From Albugo candida (Eukaryota; Oomycota; Peronosporomycetes; Albuginales), in contig JBDOQK010000005.1 of the NCBI GenBank assembly GCA_040437565.1, positions 434,001-498,000 on the forward strand: a DNA stretch of 64,000 nucleotides, read 5' to 3'. Position 1 is the first letter of the stretch; every line of letters begins with the position of its first letter. A program made the position numbers and the translations under genes. This document shows, in pieces, positions 33,824 to 44,731 of this stretch. The notes under the pieces are model-generated. The model had not been told where the DNA came from and searched no databases. It was given only the letters and a program-made list of their open reading frames with translations.

Positions 33824-36055
33824 GTTCATCAAATTCATTCCCATAGGCATACCTCCCATATTGCCATAGCTTGGATGCATACCCATGCTCGCATGTGGCA
33901 TACCACCATGCATGTTTGTCATTCCCATGGGGCCACCCATACCCATTCCAGGACCCATACCTCCTGGTTGCATGTTTGATGGTCTGCTTGGCATTCCTGC
34001 TAAAGTATCCAATCCTGAAAAACTACTCAGATTCCTCGATTGAGAATTAGACGATTGACCAGAGGCACATTTATTTCCTGAGGAGCCGAGATTACTCAAA
34101 TCGAAAAGCGATGAGCCAGCACCCCAGGCATCATCACGTTTTGTCTCTCCGCTTGTGGTGGTAGATGGGTGGGAGTGCGATGTTGCCCCGGAAAGATTGG
34201 ATGAAGTTCTGGATTGTACTCCGCTTTGCGCACTCAATTGCCCATACTGCGAGGGAGTGTTCGACAAGCCAGTAGATTGTGTTGCAGCGTGCGCAGACGA
34301 TGGTGGATGAGAGTATACACCTCCCATCATCTGTTGCTGAGAAAATGTTGGGCGTAAGCCTGCTTGAAATGAATTCATTTGCTGCTGCTGTGGTGCTTGA
34401 TATTGAGCTGTATTCGCAGTAAGTGACGCGTTACCACCAAAAGGATCAAATGTCATGGATTGTTGTGAAGCTGGAGGCATAGGTGCAGGTGCAAAAGACG
34501 ACGAAGCCGATGACGATGCAAAATCACCAAAGCTTTGTGTGGAAGCACTAGAGGCCCCGAAGGGATCAAATGTGCTTAACGGAGTCGCTACAGACATAAT
34601 TTAGTACAGTGGGGGGAAAAAGAACAGTATTGAAGAAACACGGACCTGCATTAATGTTTGTTGTGGATGGTGAAGCCGCAAAAAAATCATCATCGAGCAG
34701 GGAAGGTGCCGGGGTCGCAACGGGTACTTTCTTGCTCTCCGCTTGTATAACACCCTGATAACAACGATAAGTTATCTGAATCTTTAAAGATGATTGACTC
34801 TACCTCTCGTGCTTGCTTGACAGTTTTGCTTTTTGGAGCTCGCCGCCGAGAAGTGGTTCGTTCCTAAAACACATATAGGTACCGATAACCTATGATCTGT
34901 TTGCTCGTACCTCTTCCTCTGATTCGGATGCCTCATCTTTGCTTTCCAACCCGCTTCTACAGTCAAAATCGATTGTGACGTGATTTACTCCGAGATAAAA
35001 ATAGCGATTCGTACTCGTCTCGTTCGCTGGAGAATCGAGAAGAATATCCTCCTTGATCATCGTACTTGCTGGCTTGTGCAGCATACCCTCCATTATAACC
35101 ATCACCTCCGCTTTGACCTCCTCCACCACTGTAGCCTCCTCCACCATTATAGCCTCCTCCACCACTGTAGCCTCCCCCACCACTATAGCCTCCTCCACCA
35201 GTGTAACCTGCTCCTCCGCTGTAACCTCCACCTCCGCCACCACTGTAGCCTGATCCTGCATTGTATCCTTCCCCTCCACTGTAGCCACCGCCACCACTAT
35301 AAGATGCCGAGCTCGCACTAGCCATTCCGCCCACGGCGCCAATGCCAATGTATTTGTCTCGTAGACGCCGTGATTTCTCACGTTCATCACGTATTCTCTC
35401 ATTATCATTGAGTAATTCTAAAATCTGTTTCGCCTTATCACGCACTACATAAGCGGTTTTATCCATTAATTGATCACAAAATGGAAAAGTGGATCATGTA
35501 CTGACCTCCTGCTCCTCTGTCTGCAGTACCATCATGATAGGAAAAATCTGTGAGCTGACGAAGCTTGAACATGTGATCTCTTCCATTTTCAACGACGCGT
35601 TCTGTTGCGTTCTTTAGTAAATGATCCAGTAATGTCAGCGCCTAAACGGTCATGTTTTTTGTAAATCCAAGCGGAAGAATAGCTCAACTGAATACGAACT
35701 TTGAACACTGTGCGCCATTGACGAGCATGAGAGTCTGCTGCCTCCCAAATTTTGCGCATAATCACATTGTACGACTCACTACCACAAAGATACTTTGAGC
35801 GACTATAGCGAAAATATTGGGCTTTTCTTCGTACTAATCGAAGGTCAGTTGCGATATTTCGTTCAAAAGAGTACTGGAAGCTCCCCAGTTTTTGTTCGAG
35901 AGAGCATCTTCCATCTTCTTTTCTATGTCGGTGCCTAATTTCGCCTTTACAGCGTTCTTCCTGCAAGGGCAGACTCAGCATAGGCCTGAAAGCTGTGGTC
36001 ACACTTACGCTTCATCCATTGCATTTTTAAGCTTATCTAAGGCTAATCGATCCAT
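33695..36055 (-). CDS. Epsin-family ENTH-domain endocytic adaptor
   Basis: Multi-exon gene starting at ATG 36055 (MDRLALDKLKNAMDEA, the lipid-binding helix 0). ENTH core blocks are SESYNVIMRKIW, ARQWRTVFKALTLLDHLLKN (across an intron), FKLRQLTDFSYHDGTADRGA and ILELLNDNERIRDEREKSRR followed by LRDKYIGIG. An unusual run of about a dozen YSGGGG-type repeats follows (35090-35300). Then come a charged exon, a segment DDDFFAASPSTTN, and a disordered tail with STFDPFG and TFDPFGG (AP2 appendage motifs), LFDLS (clathrin-box-like), a Met/Gly-rich stretch, and C-terminal NNPF, the EH-domain ligand. In animals and fungi epsins bind PIP2, cargo, clathrin and AP2 during coated-pit formation. No ubiquitin-interacting motif was obvious. 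Confidence 0.92.
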
Positions 36056-36215
36056 TTTGTATCACTCGGACTGAGAATCTTTTCGCAGAGCTTTCAAGTT
36101 TCCAACGGACGCGCTTTTGGTTCCCTCAACCAAGTAGAGAACAGAAGCTTATGGAAAAGGTACGATTTCATTATGACCAATCAGGAAGATGACTGCAGTA
36201 TAATTGTCACACGGA

Positions 36216-36485
36216 TCACAAGGCAAAATGAACTCGCTTTTTTTCCTTGGATTGTGCGGTACTCTTTTGCTTAAATGCGTAGGAATCAGTCCAATAGTCG
36301 TGTATTACAATCTGCGGAATATCTGCATCCAAAATTTGTTCTCGTCGTAATCGATGTTTCTGAATTTTGACCAAGTTTTCAAGTCGCTGTTTTCGTATGA
36401 ACACGACGCAGATAAGCACGATTACAATCATCACAATCACTCCGCCATAAATGTAATCATTGAAAGGGACTTTGAGTTTCTGCAT
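36216..36485 (-). CDS. Small single-pass membrane protein, unknown
   Basis: An 89-residue ATG-started frame. A short polar N-terminus (MQKLKVPFNDYIYG) precedes one strong TM helix (GVIVMIVIVLICVVFI) at about residues 15-30. A basic juxtamembrane segment (RKQRLENLVKIQKHRLRRE) follows, then a tail DYWTDSYAFKQKST ending KKRVHFAL. The positive-inside rule puts the C-terminus in the cytosol. No family recognised; the composition and the clean TM argue for a real gene. Confidence 0.6.
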   Translation of the reverse strand: MQKLKVPFNDYIYGGVIVMIVIVLICVVFIRKQRLENLVKIQKHRLRREQILDADIPQIVIHDYWTDSYAFKQKSTAQSKEKKRVHFAL

Positions 36486-36840
36486 TTAACGTTATTACTC
36501 GGTCGATAGTTGTGATTGTATGCTTAAGTAGCGGAATATGACAAATTGAAAAGTTGATGCGTTGCAAAATGCCTTGGCTACGCAATCCCGGTAAGATGGT
36601 CACGTCTATAGTAACTAGAGAGGTGACGAAAGGAGTTTTGCCCCAGCGCAGTGTAATGAGATAGTGGTTAAGGCAAGTACGCTAGAATGCAAGTCAATTC
36701 GTATCTATAACTGCCTTGCTGGACTCGATTACACTCATGTATAGATAGTGCTACCCAAAAAAGAAAGAATTTGAGCTTATTAGGTACCATCACTTCCGCA
36801 CTGGATGACAGATTGATGGCACATTTCACATACATTGTCT
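36486..36840. other. Intergenic region before the 166-bp array
   Basis: About 350 bases with no convincing frame. It presumably holds divergent promoter sequence for the small membrane protein (minus) and the original 5' flank of the FN3 gene (plus). A tRNA-like A-box was examined and rejected. Confidence 0.45.
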
Positions 36841-37670
36841 CATACAAATTCAGCAACTCTCTGCTCGACAAAGGCTTTTCTAGTGGACAAAATCAAATCG
36901 TTCGCANNNNNNNNNNNNNNNNNNNNNNNNNNNNNNNNNNNNNNNNNNNNNNNNNNNNNNNNNNNNNNNNNNNNNNNNNNNNNNNNNNNNNNNNNNNNNN
37001 NNNNNNCATACAAATTCAGCAACTCTCTGCTCGACAAAGGCTTTTCTAGTGGACAAAATCAAATCGTTCGCACGAAAACATGACCGAAGGCTCTTTCCCT
37101 ATTCCTGCGCCACCGCCTGCCAAATTGCTATCTCGCACCGATTTCTCAATCACGTTGGCGATCCCGGAACCGCATACAAATTCAGCAACTCTCTGCTCGA
37201 CAAAGGCTTTTCTAGTGGACAAAATCAAATCGTTCGCACGAAAACATGACCGAAGGCTCTTTCCCTATTCCTGCGCCACCGCCTGCCAAATTGCTATCTC
37301 GCACCGATTTCTCAATCACGTTGGCGATCCCGGAACCGCATACAAATTCAGCAACTCTCTGCTCGACAAAGGCTTTTCTAGTGGACAAAATCAAATCGTT
37401 CGCACGAAAACATGACCGAAGGCTCTTTCCCTATTCCTGCGCCACCGCCTGCCAAATTGCTATCTCGCACCGATTTCTCAATCACGTTGGCGATCCCGGA
37501 ACCGCATACAAATTCAGCAACTCTCTGCTCGACAAAGGCTTTTCTAGTGGACAAAATCAAATCGTTCGCACGAAAACATGACCGAAGGCTCTTTCCCTAT
37601 TCCTGCGCCACCGCCTGCCAAATTGCTATCTCGCACCGATTTCTCAATCACGTTGGCGATCCCGGAACCG
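36841..37670 (+). repeat. 166-bp tandem array duplicating the 5' end of the FN3-CAAX gene; includes gap 6
   Basis: Four head-to-tail units start at 37007, 37173, 37339 and 37505, and a partial unit (36841-36906) lies left of the 100 N at 36907-37006. Each unit holds about 73 bases of 5' flank (CATACAAATTCAGCAACTCT...) plus the ATG and first 31 codons of the downstream gene. Copies appear identical. As 166 is not a multiple of three, ATGs in the upstream units read out of frame and stop after two units. Real copy number is uncertain because the gap lies inside. Confidence 0.9.
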
Positions 37671-37928
37671 CATACGAGTTTGTATCGTTTTCAATACAAG
37701 AAGGCTGGACTTAATGTCGACTGGGACTCGCACGGAATAAGTGTAGACACAGAAATGGGACAGACGGTTGTTGTTTTGGACGATTTGGAGCCAACCTGCT
37801 CGTACGAGGTACGAATTTACGCATTAGACGGCACAAAACATACGATTTGCTCGTCTCCGAGCGCTGTCGCGGCTGTGGACACTGATGTACCTAGTTGTGC
37901 TCCTGATTCCAAGTGTGTTATATTATAA
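37578..37928 (+). CDS. Fibronectin type III mini-protein with C-terminal CAAX box
   Basis: A 116-residue protein: MTEGSFPIPAPPPAK, then one FN3-like sandwich (SITLAIPEPHTSLYRFQYKK, VVVLDDLEPTCSYEVRIYAL, SSPSAVAAV) and the tail CAPDSKCVIL. The LEP...YEVRIYAL strand is the classic FN3 F-G region. The last four residues CVIL form a CAAX box, with Leu favouring geranylgeranylation, so membrane anchoring is expected. Secretion is excluded by the lack of a signal peptide. Its promoter and start are the last unit of the 166-bp array, and the array makes several alternative upstream ATGs. I know of no close named family. Confidence 0.65.
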   Translation: MTEGSFPIPAPPPAKLLSRTDFSITLAIPEPHTSLYRFQYKKAGLNVDWDSHGISVDTEMGQTVVVLDDLEPTCSYEVRIYALDGTKHTICSSPSAVAAVDTDVPSCAPDSKCVIL

Positions 37929-37988
37929 CTATACTATATGATGCTTCGTTACTTGTCAAAGGTATTTTTTAGTAATTTCTCAGCTTTT

Positions 37989-40900
37989 TTATTTTTCTAA
38001 AATCTCAAACAATTCGTTCCATTTCGAATCGAATGATTGTCCCTCCGCATTGAACACAAATGCTTTTGGCGTCTGTAAAAAATCTTGGTCTCTAGTGTGT
38101 TTTCTCCACCAAACAGCGATATCACCCAAAGACTCTACTCCCAGATATACTTGGAGCGCCTCTAGCAGCTTCACAATCACTTCATATCCAACGTCAGATT
38201 CATACTGAGCCGCGGAAATGGTAGAATACAGCCAGTGTAGCTGTAAGATGTCTCTGCTGAAAAGTGGAGCCCATAGCTGTGCCAGTTGCTGGCCAAGATT
38301 CGGAATATCCAGTCGAGTATCCTGGTACTCTACCAGCACACGTTCAAATGCTATTTTAAGCGGTGAGGAATGGATCAAATCTCGATCAATCAAAAGCATC
38401 ATCATGCTGGATACTTGCCGGCATATTTGTGCCGTCCCATGTAAAGCCTCTAATATCGCAATTTCCACAAAATACTTCCATGCATCCGTTTCACCTAATG
38501 TAGAGTACTCGTTGACACACAATTCGAGTTCGTCCAGGTCGTTGACGTTGAAGTATTCCTTCAACGAGTTTCTCAGTTTGGCGACGTTTTCTGGATCGAG
38601 ATCTTCGTCCACGAATAAATGCGTCAGATCGTTCTCTATCAGATACCTTTGCACGCATGCGTCGCTGATGTCTTTATCGTCCGGCAGGACGCAAGCCACA
38701 TCAATTCTTTCCTCTTGGATCATTTGTATAATCGAGATTTCCCCAGCTTCTGCCTCCATCACATGCAGTGTTTCGGCAAATACAAGTGCAGCGACTCCAG
38801 ATCTCCGTGTGGACACCAGTGCTGTTTCCATCGTCCATGAAAGACTTAGGCACCCATTAAGTATCATTCGACCAAGTATAAACGCACAATGTTGAGTTGC
38901 AAGGGGAATGTCGATTTTCAGGTCGTCTAAAGTGGATGCAATGTGAGTCAAGGCCCGCTGAAAGACGATGATTTCCATCACATTCTGCTCATAAAGCGCT
39001 GCCAGTAATGTCACCGCGTGTTGACGCTGGTCCTTCTTGCTGTCCAACGCTGTATTGATCAATTCTTCTGTGAATGCAATATGGCTGAGCTCCTTACTAG
39101 GCACCTGAGGAAGCTCACCAATGCACAAAATGGCTTCATTCAGATCTAGAATTGAAAGGTATTCTTGTATAATGCTTTTCATGCGGCCAATTTGCACACC
39201 ATCCAGCTTCTTTGCATCATCCAATTCGGTCTGGGATGGATCCGGAACCAATCGAAGTAATAGATTTCCGCTAGACTCTGCCAATTGTGCGCTTGTTATT
39301 TGACATTTCTGCCGACGATGAATCAACTGCCCATGTTGTGCATTCTGCCCAAGTCTCTGTAGCTTCTGTGCTTCACGACGCACTTGGTCGAGAGTCATTT
39401 GTTGCATCGCTTGACGTCGAGGCTCCCACATGTGATCTCTCATTTCCAACACATCCTTGAGCAGGAATCGCAGTCGTGAGGATACATTCAGCGAATCTTG
39501 TGCCAATTCCATTATTCGAAGGATAAATACATCCATAATGCTCTTCGTCTCTGGTCGATCAAACTTTTTACCGACGGTCGACAACATTTTGCACAGTGCT
39601 TCAATGTCTTCTTCTGCAGGCACACGAATTATTTGACCGACCCAGCCACTCTTCTTATCTTCTCGAGCCAAAAGTTGAAGTCCAAGAAGCTGACAGAAAC
39701 AACCACACACAGCTCCTTGCTACAAAAGTCGAGTAAGCATACATTCCCAAAACGCTAGCAATGTTACCTTGAGCATATCGACTTTGAACAACTCGCCGAT
39801 AAAGCGGATATTGCCAAGCATCAACTGTTTCGTCCGTGCGCTGCCCGCGTCCAAAGCTTCTTTTTTGTCGTGAATACACTGAAGAATGTGTCAAATCTGG
39901 AGCAGAGACGACAATGACCATGCTTACCGCTTTCTCAAATCTTTCCTGACAGCGAAGTATCAATAATCGCTTAAACAGCGTGACGTTCTTTGCTTCTTTG
40001 AGAGCTCCTTCGGCTAAGTAAATGATATGAACAAGTAGTCCTCAATGATAATCACAAGCACGTACGTGATATGAATGTTCCAATCAACAGCTCATCTTCC
40101 CCCGGCTCTCTCAATGCTTTCTCTATACACCGCATCAGAAAGAGTTTCGATAGACAACTGTACACTCACGCGTATAGTAGTATCCATCGGGTCTTTTGCG
40201 AACGATGAATAGTAATTTGGAATGCTGAGCGTAGTAAATGCCTTTTGCATTCTTTTGAACACCCGAAAGAGAGGACGTTTGTGACCGTTGCAGACTTTGA
40301 AGTATATCTGGTAGCAGCGCCTCGTTTCCGTTGCGATGGAGACACTCCTGGATGCTTGGATGGGGGCAATGTATCATACATCAAAAATACGTCAGGAGTT
40401 GACTCTACCTTGGGAACGGCCCGTCGAGATCTTCTTCCATGCTAGAGATTGTCGTCCAGTAAAATTCTTGCTGTACAGTCAAAGATGACAAATATGATGT
40501 CAAGCCTCAAGGCTTTCCACGTACCTTTTGTCCAATGGATTCCACGACATTGACAAATGGCCATAGCGTATCTTTCGTTCTCAAATGAATCTCTTTGCAT
40601 AAGTCGGCATACACGTCAGCAAAATTGCATTCTTCTATTGCTTTATCCATGACAGAGGCTACCAAGATGCGCAATGTGTGGAAGGTTTGAATGGGAATAT
40701 CGCACAAAATTTTGGTGAGTTTCTCAAATTTCTCGCGTGTGAGTTTGTTCAGTACGGCTTTGATTTGACTCAATGGTGTTCCTATTGGTGTATTGGTGTC
40801 TGTAGAGAACGATTTTGCGCATTTCCAGCTGTTTTCGGATCGATGAAGAGGTGATACGGGCTCTTCCATCACAGGTGCAGCAATTCGATTGCTTCGCTGA

Positions 40901-42376
40901 CTCTCTGGGCGATGAGATCGGCTTTTCTTGGGTCGTTTTTGTAGGCTCTCATGTCGTTTTTTCATTTTGTTTGCGTCCTCCACTCGCGAAGATGGGGGTT
41001 TACGCACTTGGATGACCTCCGTTACTTGTAATGGTGCCAGATCGACTGGTGCGACGGCAAACGATATGAGTTTGCGTAGTTGACCATTTGTGTATCGGAC
41101 TTTGCTATGCCCCATAATGGGTATAGCTTTTGGCAGAGAATTTACGATGGAAGACGTGAACGGTTCGGATATTTGGGATGTCAGCTTGCTATCATCTTCT
41201 CGTAATTTGGCGTAATACGCATGAGTACGCTTTTCTTTGCTCAGTGGGGACTCGGTTGAGTGCGTATCAACCTCGGTTTTCTCCAAGTCGAGACATTTGT
41301 CAGAGGTGTTGGAAATTTCTGGCTTTCTAGACGCTTCTTTCGAGGCTTTAAGAGAGTTTTGAAGTGGCTCTTCGTACAAAGTATCTGCAAGCGCGTTGAC
41401 CGGGTCCGAGGATCTTAGTGATGAGAGAAGCGACGATTTCAATGCTGAGTTTCCATTATTCTTAATTGAAAGGTGGCCACTGAATGATTTCTTGATAGGT
41501 TCATTTTTCTTTATAGTTCGATTTTCTTTGTTGGTAGAAATTGGCAATTGCCGTTTTTTTAAGCTTGCAAGAAGAGAGGATTCAAGGGCCGGCTTTGTAT
41601 GACTCGATGAAATTTCCTTGTCTTCAAATAGCTCCTTTCGAGGTTGATTATCATTCAAGGAGATTTTTCGTACGATCTTTACATTTTTTGGCTTACCCAC
41701 TGAATTTGGAGCCCGCCGCTCCCATCTATTTTGCCTATCGCTTGTCCGCGATCCTATTTCTTCAAAGCAAGAAAGTGTAGAGCGCATACTGGAATCGCTT
41801 CCACGACGTTCACGATAGCTTTTTCTACCATCATTTTCGAAATTACTCTTCTCTGCCTCCACTGTTGGCCTATTACTTCTATCTCCCGGCTTCCCACTTA
41901 TTGGTGAGGTGGGAACCTGCTGTCGCTCATCTCCAAGAGCCGATTGCTCAAATATGATAGTACGATTTTTATTCGTGGTAGCGCTTGCTTTACGACTCAA
42001 TTTTTTAGCATTAAGATTCTCTTGCAGCGAGGAATGGAACGGAATCGTTAGATCCGACATCTGAGTCGTCTGAGCCTTAATCTGAGTGGAAGGGGATCTT
42101 TTGCTCGGTCGAGTCTCTTCCCGACGTTTGTCTGAATCTTTTCTCTCTGACTTTGTATTCCGACTATCTTTTTGTGTCGTCGAATGCACCTCATATCGAA
42201 TGCGGCGATGCCCACTAGTGTGCTCTAAATTCTCACGCTGTGCGAGTTCTACAATAGTTGTAGGAGTAAGAGAATATTTGGATCAGTGTCTTCTGTGATT
42301 ATTACTGCGAATAAGTAAAGAAGTATAATGTACCTCGTTCTTTTCGTTGACTGGAAGACCCCAAACTCGATGCCAT
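37989..42376 (-). CDS. EIF4G: Translation initiation factor eIF4G
   Basis: Multi-exon scaffold of the cap-binding complex. Exon 1 (ATG 42376, MASSLGSSSQRKER) splices over about 85 nt to a long charged, disordered region. A candidate eIF4E-binding site YTNGQLRKL lies near 41090. The MIF4G domain (eIF4A/RNA binding) begins SQIKAVLNKLTREKFEKL and continues across short exons with LFKRLLILRCQERFEKA, then MLGNIRFIGELFKVDMLK and GAVCGCFCQLL...STVGKKFD. One exon near 40140-40330 encodes an insert-like piece ending RPDGYYYTRE. An MA3 domain follows (GRMKSIIQEYLSILDLNEAI). A W2-like C-terminal helical domain ends WNELFEILEK. With MIF4G, MA3 and W2 all present it resembles metazoan rather than yeast eIF4G. 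Confidence 0.9.
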
Positions 42377-42871
42377 TTTGCATTGCAAATGAGAGCAAAA
42401 ATAATGTTTCAATAATTATAAAAGTAGCCATTATGTTGATGTATATTACTGCTTGAAGTTGCAGTGACCGGGCAATCAGCCCAAAGTGAGAATCAATGAC
42501 GCGCATTTGTACCAAATCGTGCACTATCATTATTTCTATGCGTATAGAATCATAGTTTTATGTGTCGATTGCAAAAATGCGCATAAACGTAGCTTTTGTT
42601 TCATGCATACAGCAAATTTGCTCAGATTATACTTCTTGCACCCTTCATTACCGCTATCTAGTTCATTGCAATCAGAAGAGCAATAGCTATTTATAAACTG
42701 ATGTTCTGAAAGGGATAAGCTGAATACCTCATAGAGCCTCAGAGGATTGATATTATGTTCACAAACATCTCAAAACTAAATGTACATCTGATCGATTCCA
42801 TTAAAATCACGAGGTCATCCAAACTCCAGCTATGTCGTTGACGATAACAGCTGAAGAAGTATGCAATGACA
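42377..42871. other. Intergenic region between eIF4G and PPR genes
   Basis: About 500 bases upstream of eIF4G and downstream of the PPR gene, both on the minus strand. AT-rich, no frame with protein-like composition. CTCATTTGCAATG (minus, 42381-42393) next to the eIF4G ATG resembles the candidate promoter block at 48-62. Confidence 0.45.
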
Positions 42872-44593
42872 CTACACGGCTGCTGATTTTGCATTCGGAT
42901 TTGGATCTTCAGACGATCCGTGATACGCACGATACCCAATGTCATTCGGCGATTGTGGAATCGGTAGCATCAATTCCTTCGGAATGTTTGCGAGTATATA
43001 CTTACTTCGAGACAACATCCATCGACGAAAATTCCAATAGATCTTTGGTTCTTGGTCATAGAGCTGTAAGGAATTACTCAACGCGATTTCCCAATCGGAT
43101 TGCTGCAGAAGCGGATTGTCTTGCATCATCTTATTGCTCCAACGACAAGCTGTTTGGTAGTCATGGACATCTCCGTAGTATCGAATCAATTCGCGATAAC
43201 AATCTGCTGAAAATCCCAATTGATACCCATACAGCCGCAACTGCTTCACAGCTAACTGAGGATTGCCCATCTTGATATGCGCGATAATGATCAGCTTTCG
43301 CGTGTATTCGTCTCGGCTCACACCATCAAGCTTCATCACTTCAAGATGGTCAAAAAAGTCGTCAAACTGGTCGAGATTCATATGTGCCTTTAAGATGACA
43401 TTATGTGTGAAAGTGGTCATTTTCTGACCTCGTGCTCGTCTTGCACGGTACAGCTCTAGTACACGAAGATATGTTTCAGGTTCTTTGGAGACACTCGCAT
43501 ACGATTGTAATACGGCCGAGAAATATGCGTCAACTATCAAATCTTGCTCTTGTGGTTCCATACTCTCAAACATTTCAATGACTTTATGCCATTTGCGTCC
43601 TTTAGAGCATGCTGATATCACGGATTTACATATCGTCGTTGTGATTTGGAAACCAGAATCTACTAGCGTCTTATAGGCTTCCAGTGCGAGTTCCCATCGA
43701 CCTGTTTTGCCTCCAATGATAGAAAGCGAATGGCATGTGCTTGATGTCAATGGTATTTTAAATTCAGACACATACCGATGCAGTTCCATCGCAAAATCTG
43801 CGTCTCCCACGCGAGCACAGCTGCTCAAGACATTGTTGACGATAACGATATTGATCTCGACTCCGTTTTGCACGACATCGTCAAAAATTTCTAGGACTAG
43901 CTCATGATTGGACACTTTATGCGCAGCAGACAGAGCGCGTGAGTACGTGACTTGTCCAGGAACATACCCATCGTTACGACATACTTCGAAAACGCGAAGT
44001 GCCAAAGTGAAATCTTCTTCCTCGTAACTCGCTGCAATGATGCTCGAGTACGCATGGATTCGAGGCCGAATGGAACGATCACGGGCGTACTTGAGAAATT
44101 TTACAGCTTCTTGGATAAATTTCAGTGATGAAAGGATTTCAATGAGTGCGGTCGCGACATTTTCGGTCAATAACTTTCGATTCTCTTCCCGTTGGACTTC
44201 TTCAATCCATTCAAGCGCTATAGTCTCTAGATTTGGATCGTTCAAATGCGTTTTTATTCGATTCAGAAACTGCTCTTCCGATCTATGGTCAGCACCGATT
44301 GCTTTGAAGCCATACGATCGTGCCCAATTGCATGAAGATGGAGCTAGAATTGGATTTATTACAAAAGGAATGGCTGCAGTACGCCTTCGTAATGTATAAT
44401 ACGATCGATATCGGAAGAGGCCATCCTGCAAGAGATATTGAGCTCCCTCAATTCTTTGCACTAATAGAAAATTGAAGGTCGAAAGCGTCCGCATAGACAG
44501 CATTTCGCAGCCTTCAATTGGACGCCATATCCGCATCATGGACGAGTTGTTTACTACTGGACGTCCGAAACAGTGTGCGCCACATAAGCACAT
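42872..44593 (-). CDS. Mitochondrial pentatricopeptide repeat (PPR) protein
   Basis: Single-exon 573-residue protein from ATG 44593; a longer frame needs GTG. The N-terminus is basic and without acidic clusters (RTLSTFNFLLVQRIEG, RYRSYYTLRRRT), fitting a mitochondrial presequence; internal ATGs at MMRIW and MRTLS are alternatives. From about residue 150 there are eight PPR units, e.g. AYSSIIAASYEEEDFTLALR, VTYSRALSAAHKVSNHELVL, NNVLSSCARVGDADFAMELH, FTHNVILKAHMNLDQFDDFF. PPR proteins bind organellar RNA in a sequence-specific way. No SMR, RNase or DYW domain is visible. The start is 138 bases from the divergent USP32-like start. Confidence 0.88.
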   Translation of the reverse strand: MCLCGAHCFGRPVVNNSSMMRIWRPIEGCEMLSMRTLSTFNFLLVQRIEGAQYLLQDGLFRYRSYYTLRRRTAAIPFVINPILAPSSCNWARSYGFKAIGADHRSEEQFLNRIKTHLNDPNLETIALEWIEEVQREENRKLLTENVATALIEILSSLKFIQEAVKFLKYARDRSIRPRIHAYSSIIAASYEEEDFTLALRVFEVCRNDGYVPGQVTYSRALSAAHKVSNHELVLEIFDDVVQNGVEINIVIVNNVLSSCARVGDADFAMELHRYVSEFKIPLTSSTCHSLSIIGGKTGRWELALEAYKTLVDSGFQITTTICKSVISACSKGRKWHKVIEMFESMEPQEQDLIVDAYFSAVLQSYASVSKEPETYLRVLELYRARRARGQKMTTFTHNVILKAHMNLDQFDDFFDHLEVMKLDGVSRDEYTRKLIIIAHIKMGNPQLAVKQLRLYGYQLGFSADCYRELIRYYGDVHDYQTACRWSNKMMQDNPLLQQSDWEIALSNSLQLYDQEPKIYWNFRRWMLSRSKYILANIPKELMLPIPQSPNDIGYRAYHGSSEDPNPNAKSAAV

Positions 44594-44731
44594 TTTTAAG
44601 GTTGCCACTCTGTCGCATCCTCAAGAACAAAACCACCGACGCGATCATTCTGGCAAAAATAACATAGCGAGCGATATCTTCAGATTGTGAATCGCTGGTC
44701 AGCTTATTTTGGCTAATTTGTGGCGTGTTGA

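Noticed and set aside
36650-36725. tRNA-Ser-like A-box (TAGTGGTTAAGGC)
   Set aside because: No matching B-box, no acceptor-stem pairing and no clean anticodon arm could be drawn.
37007-37581. Series of identical 111-residue frames starting MTEGSFPIP
   Set aside because: They are frame-shifted read-throughs of the 166-bp repeat, not separate genes.
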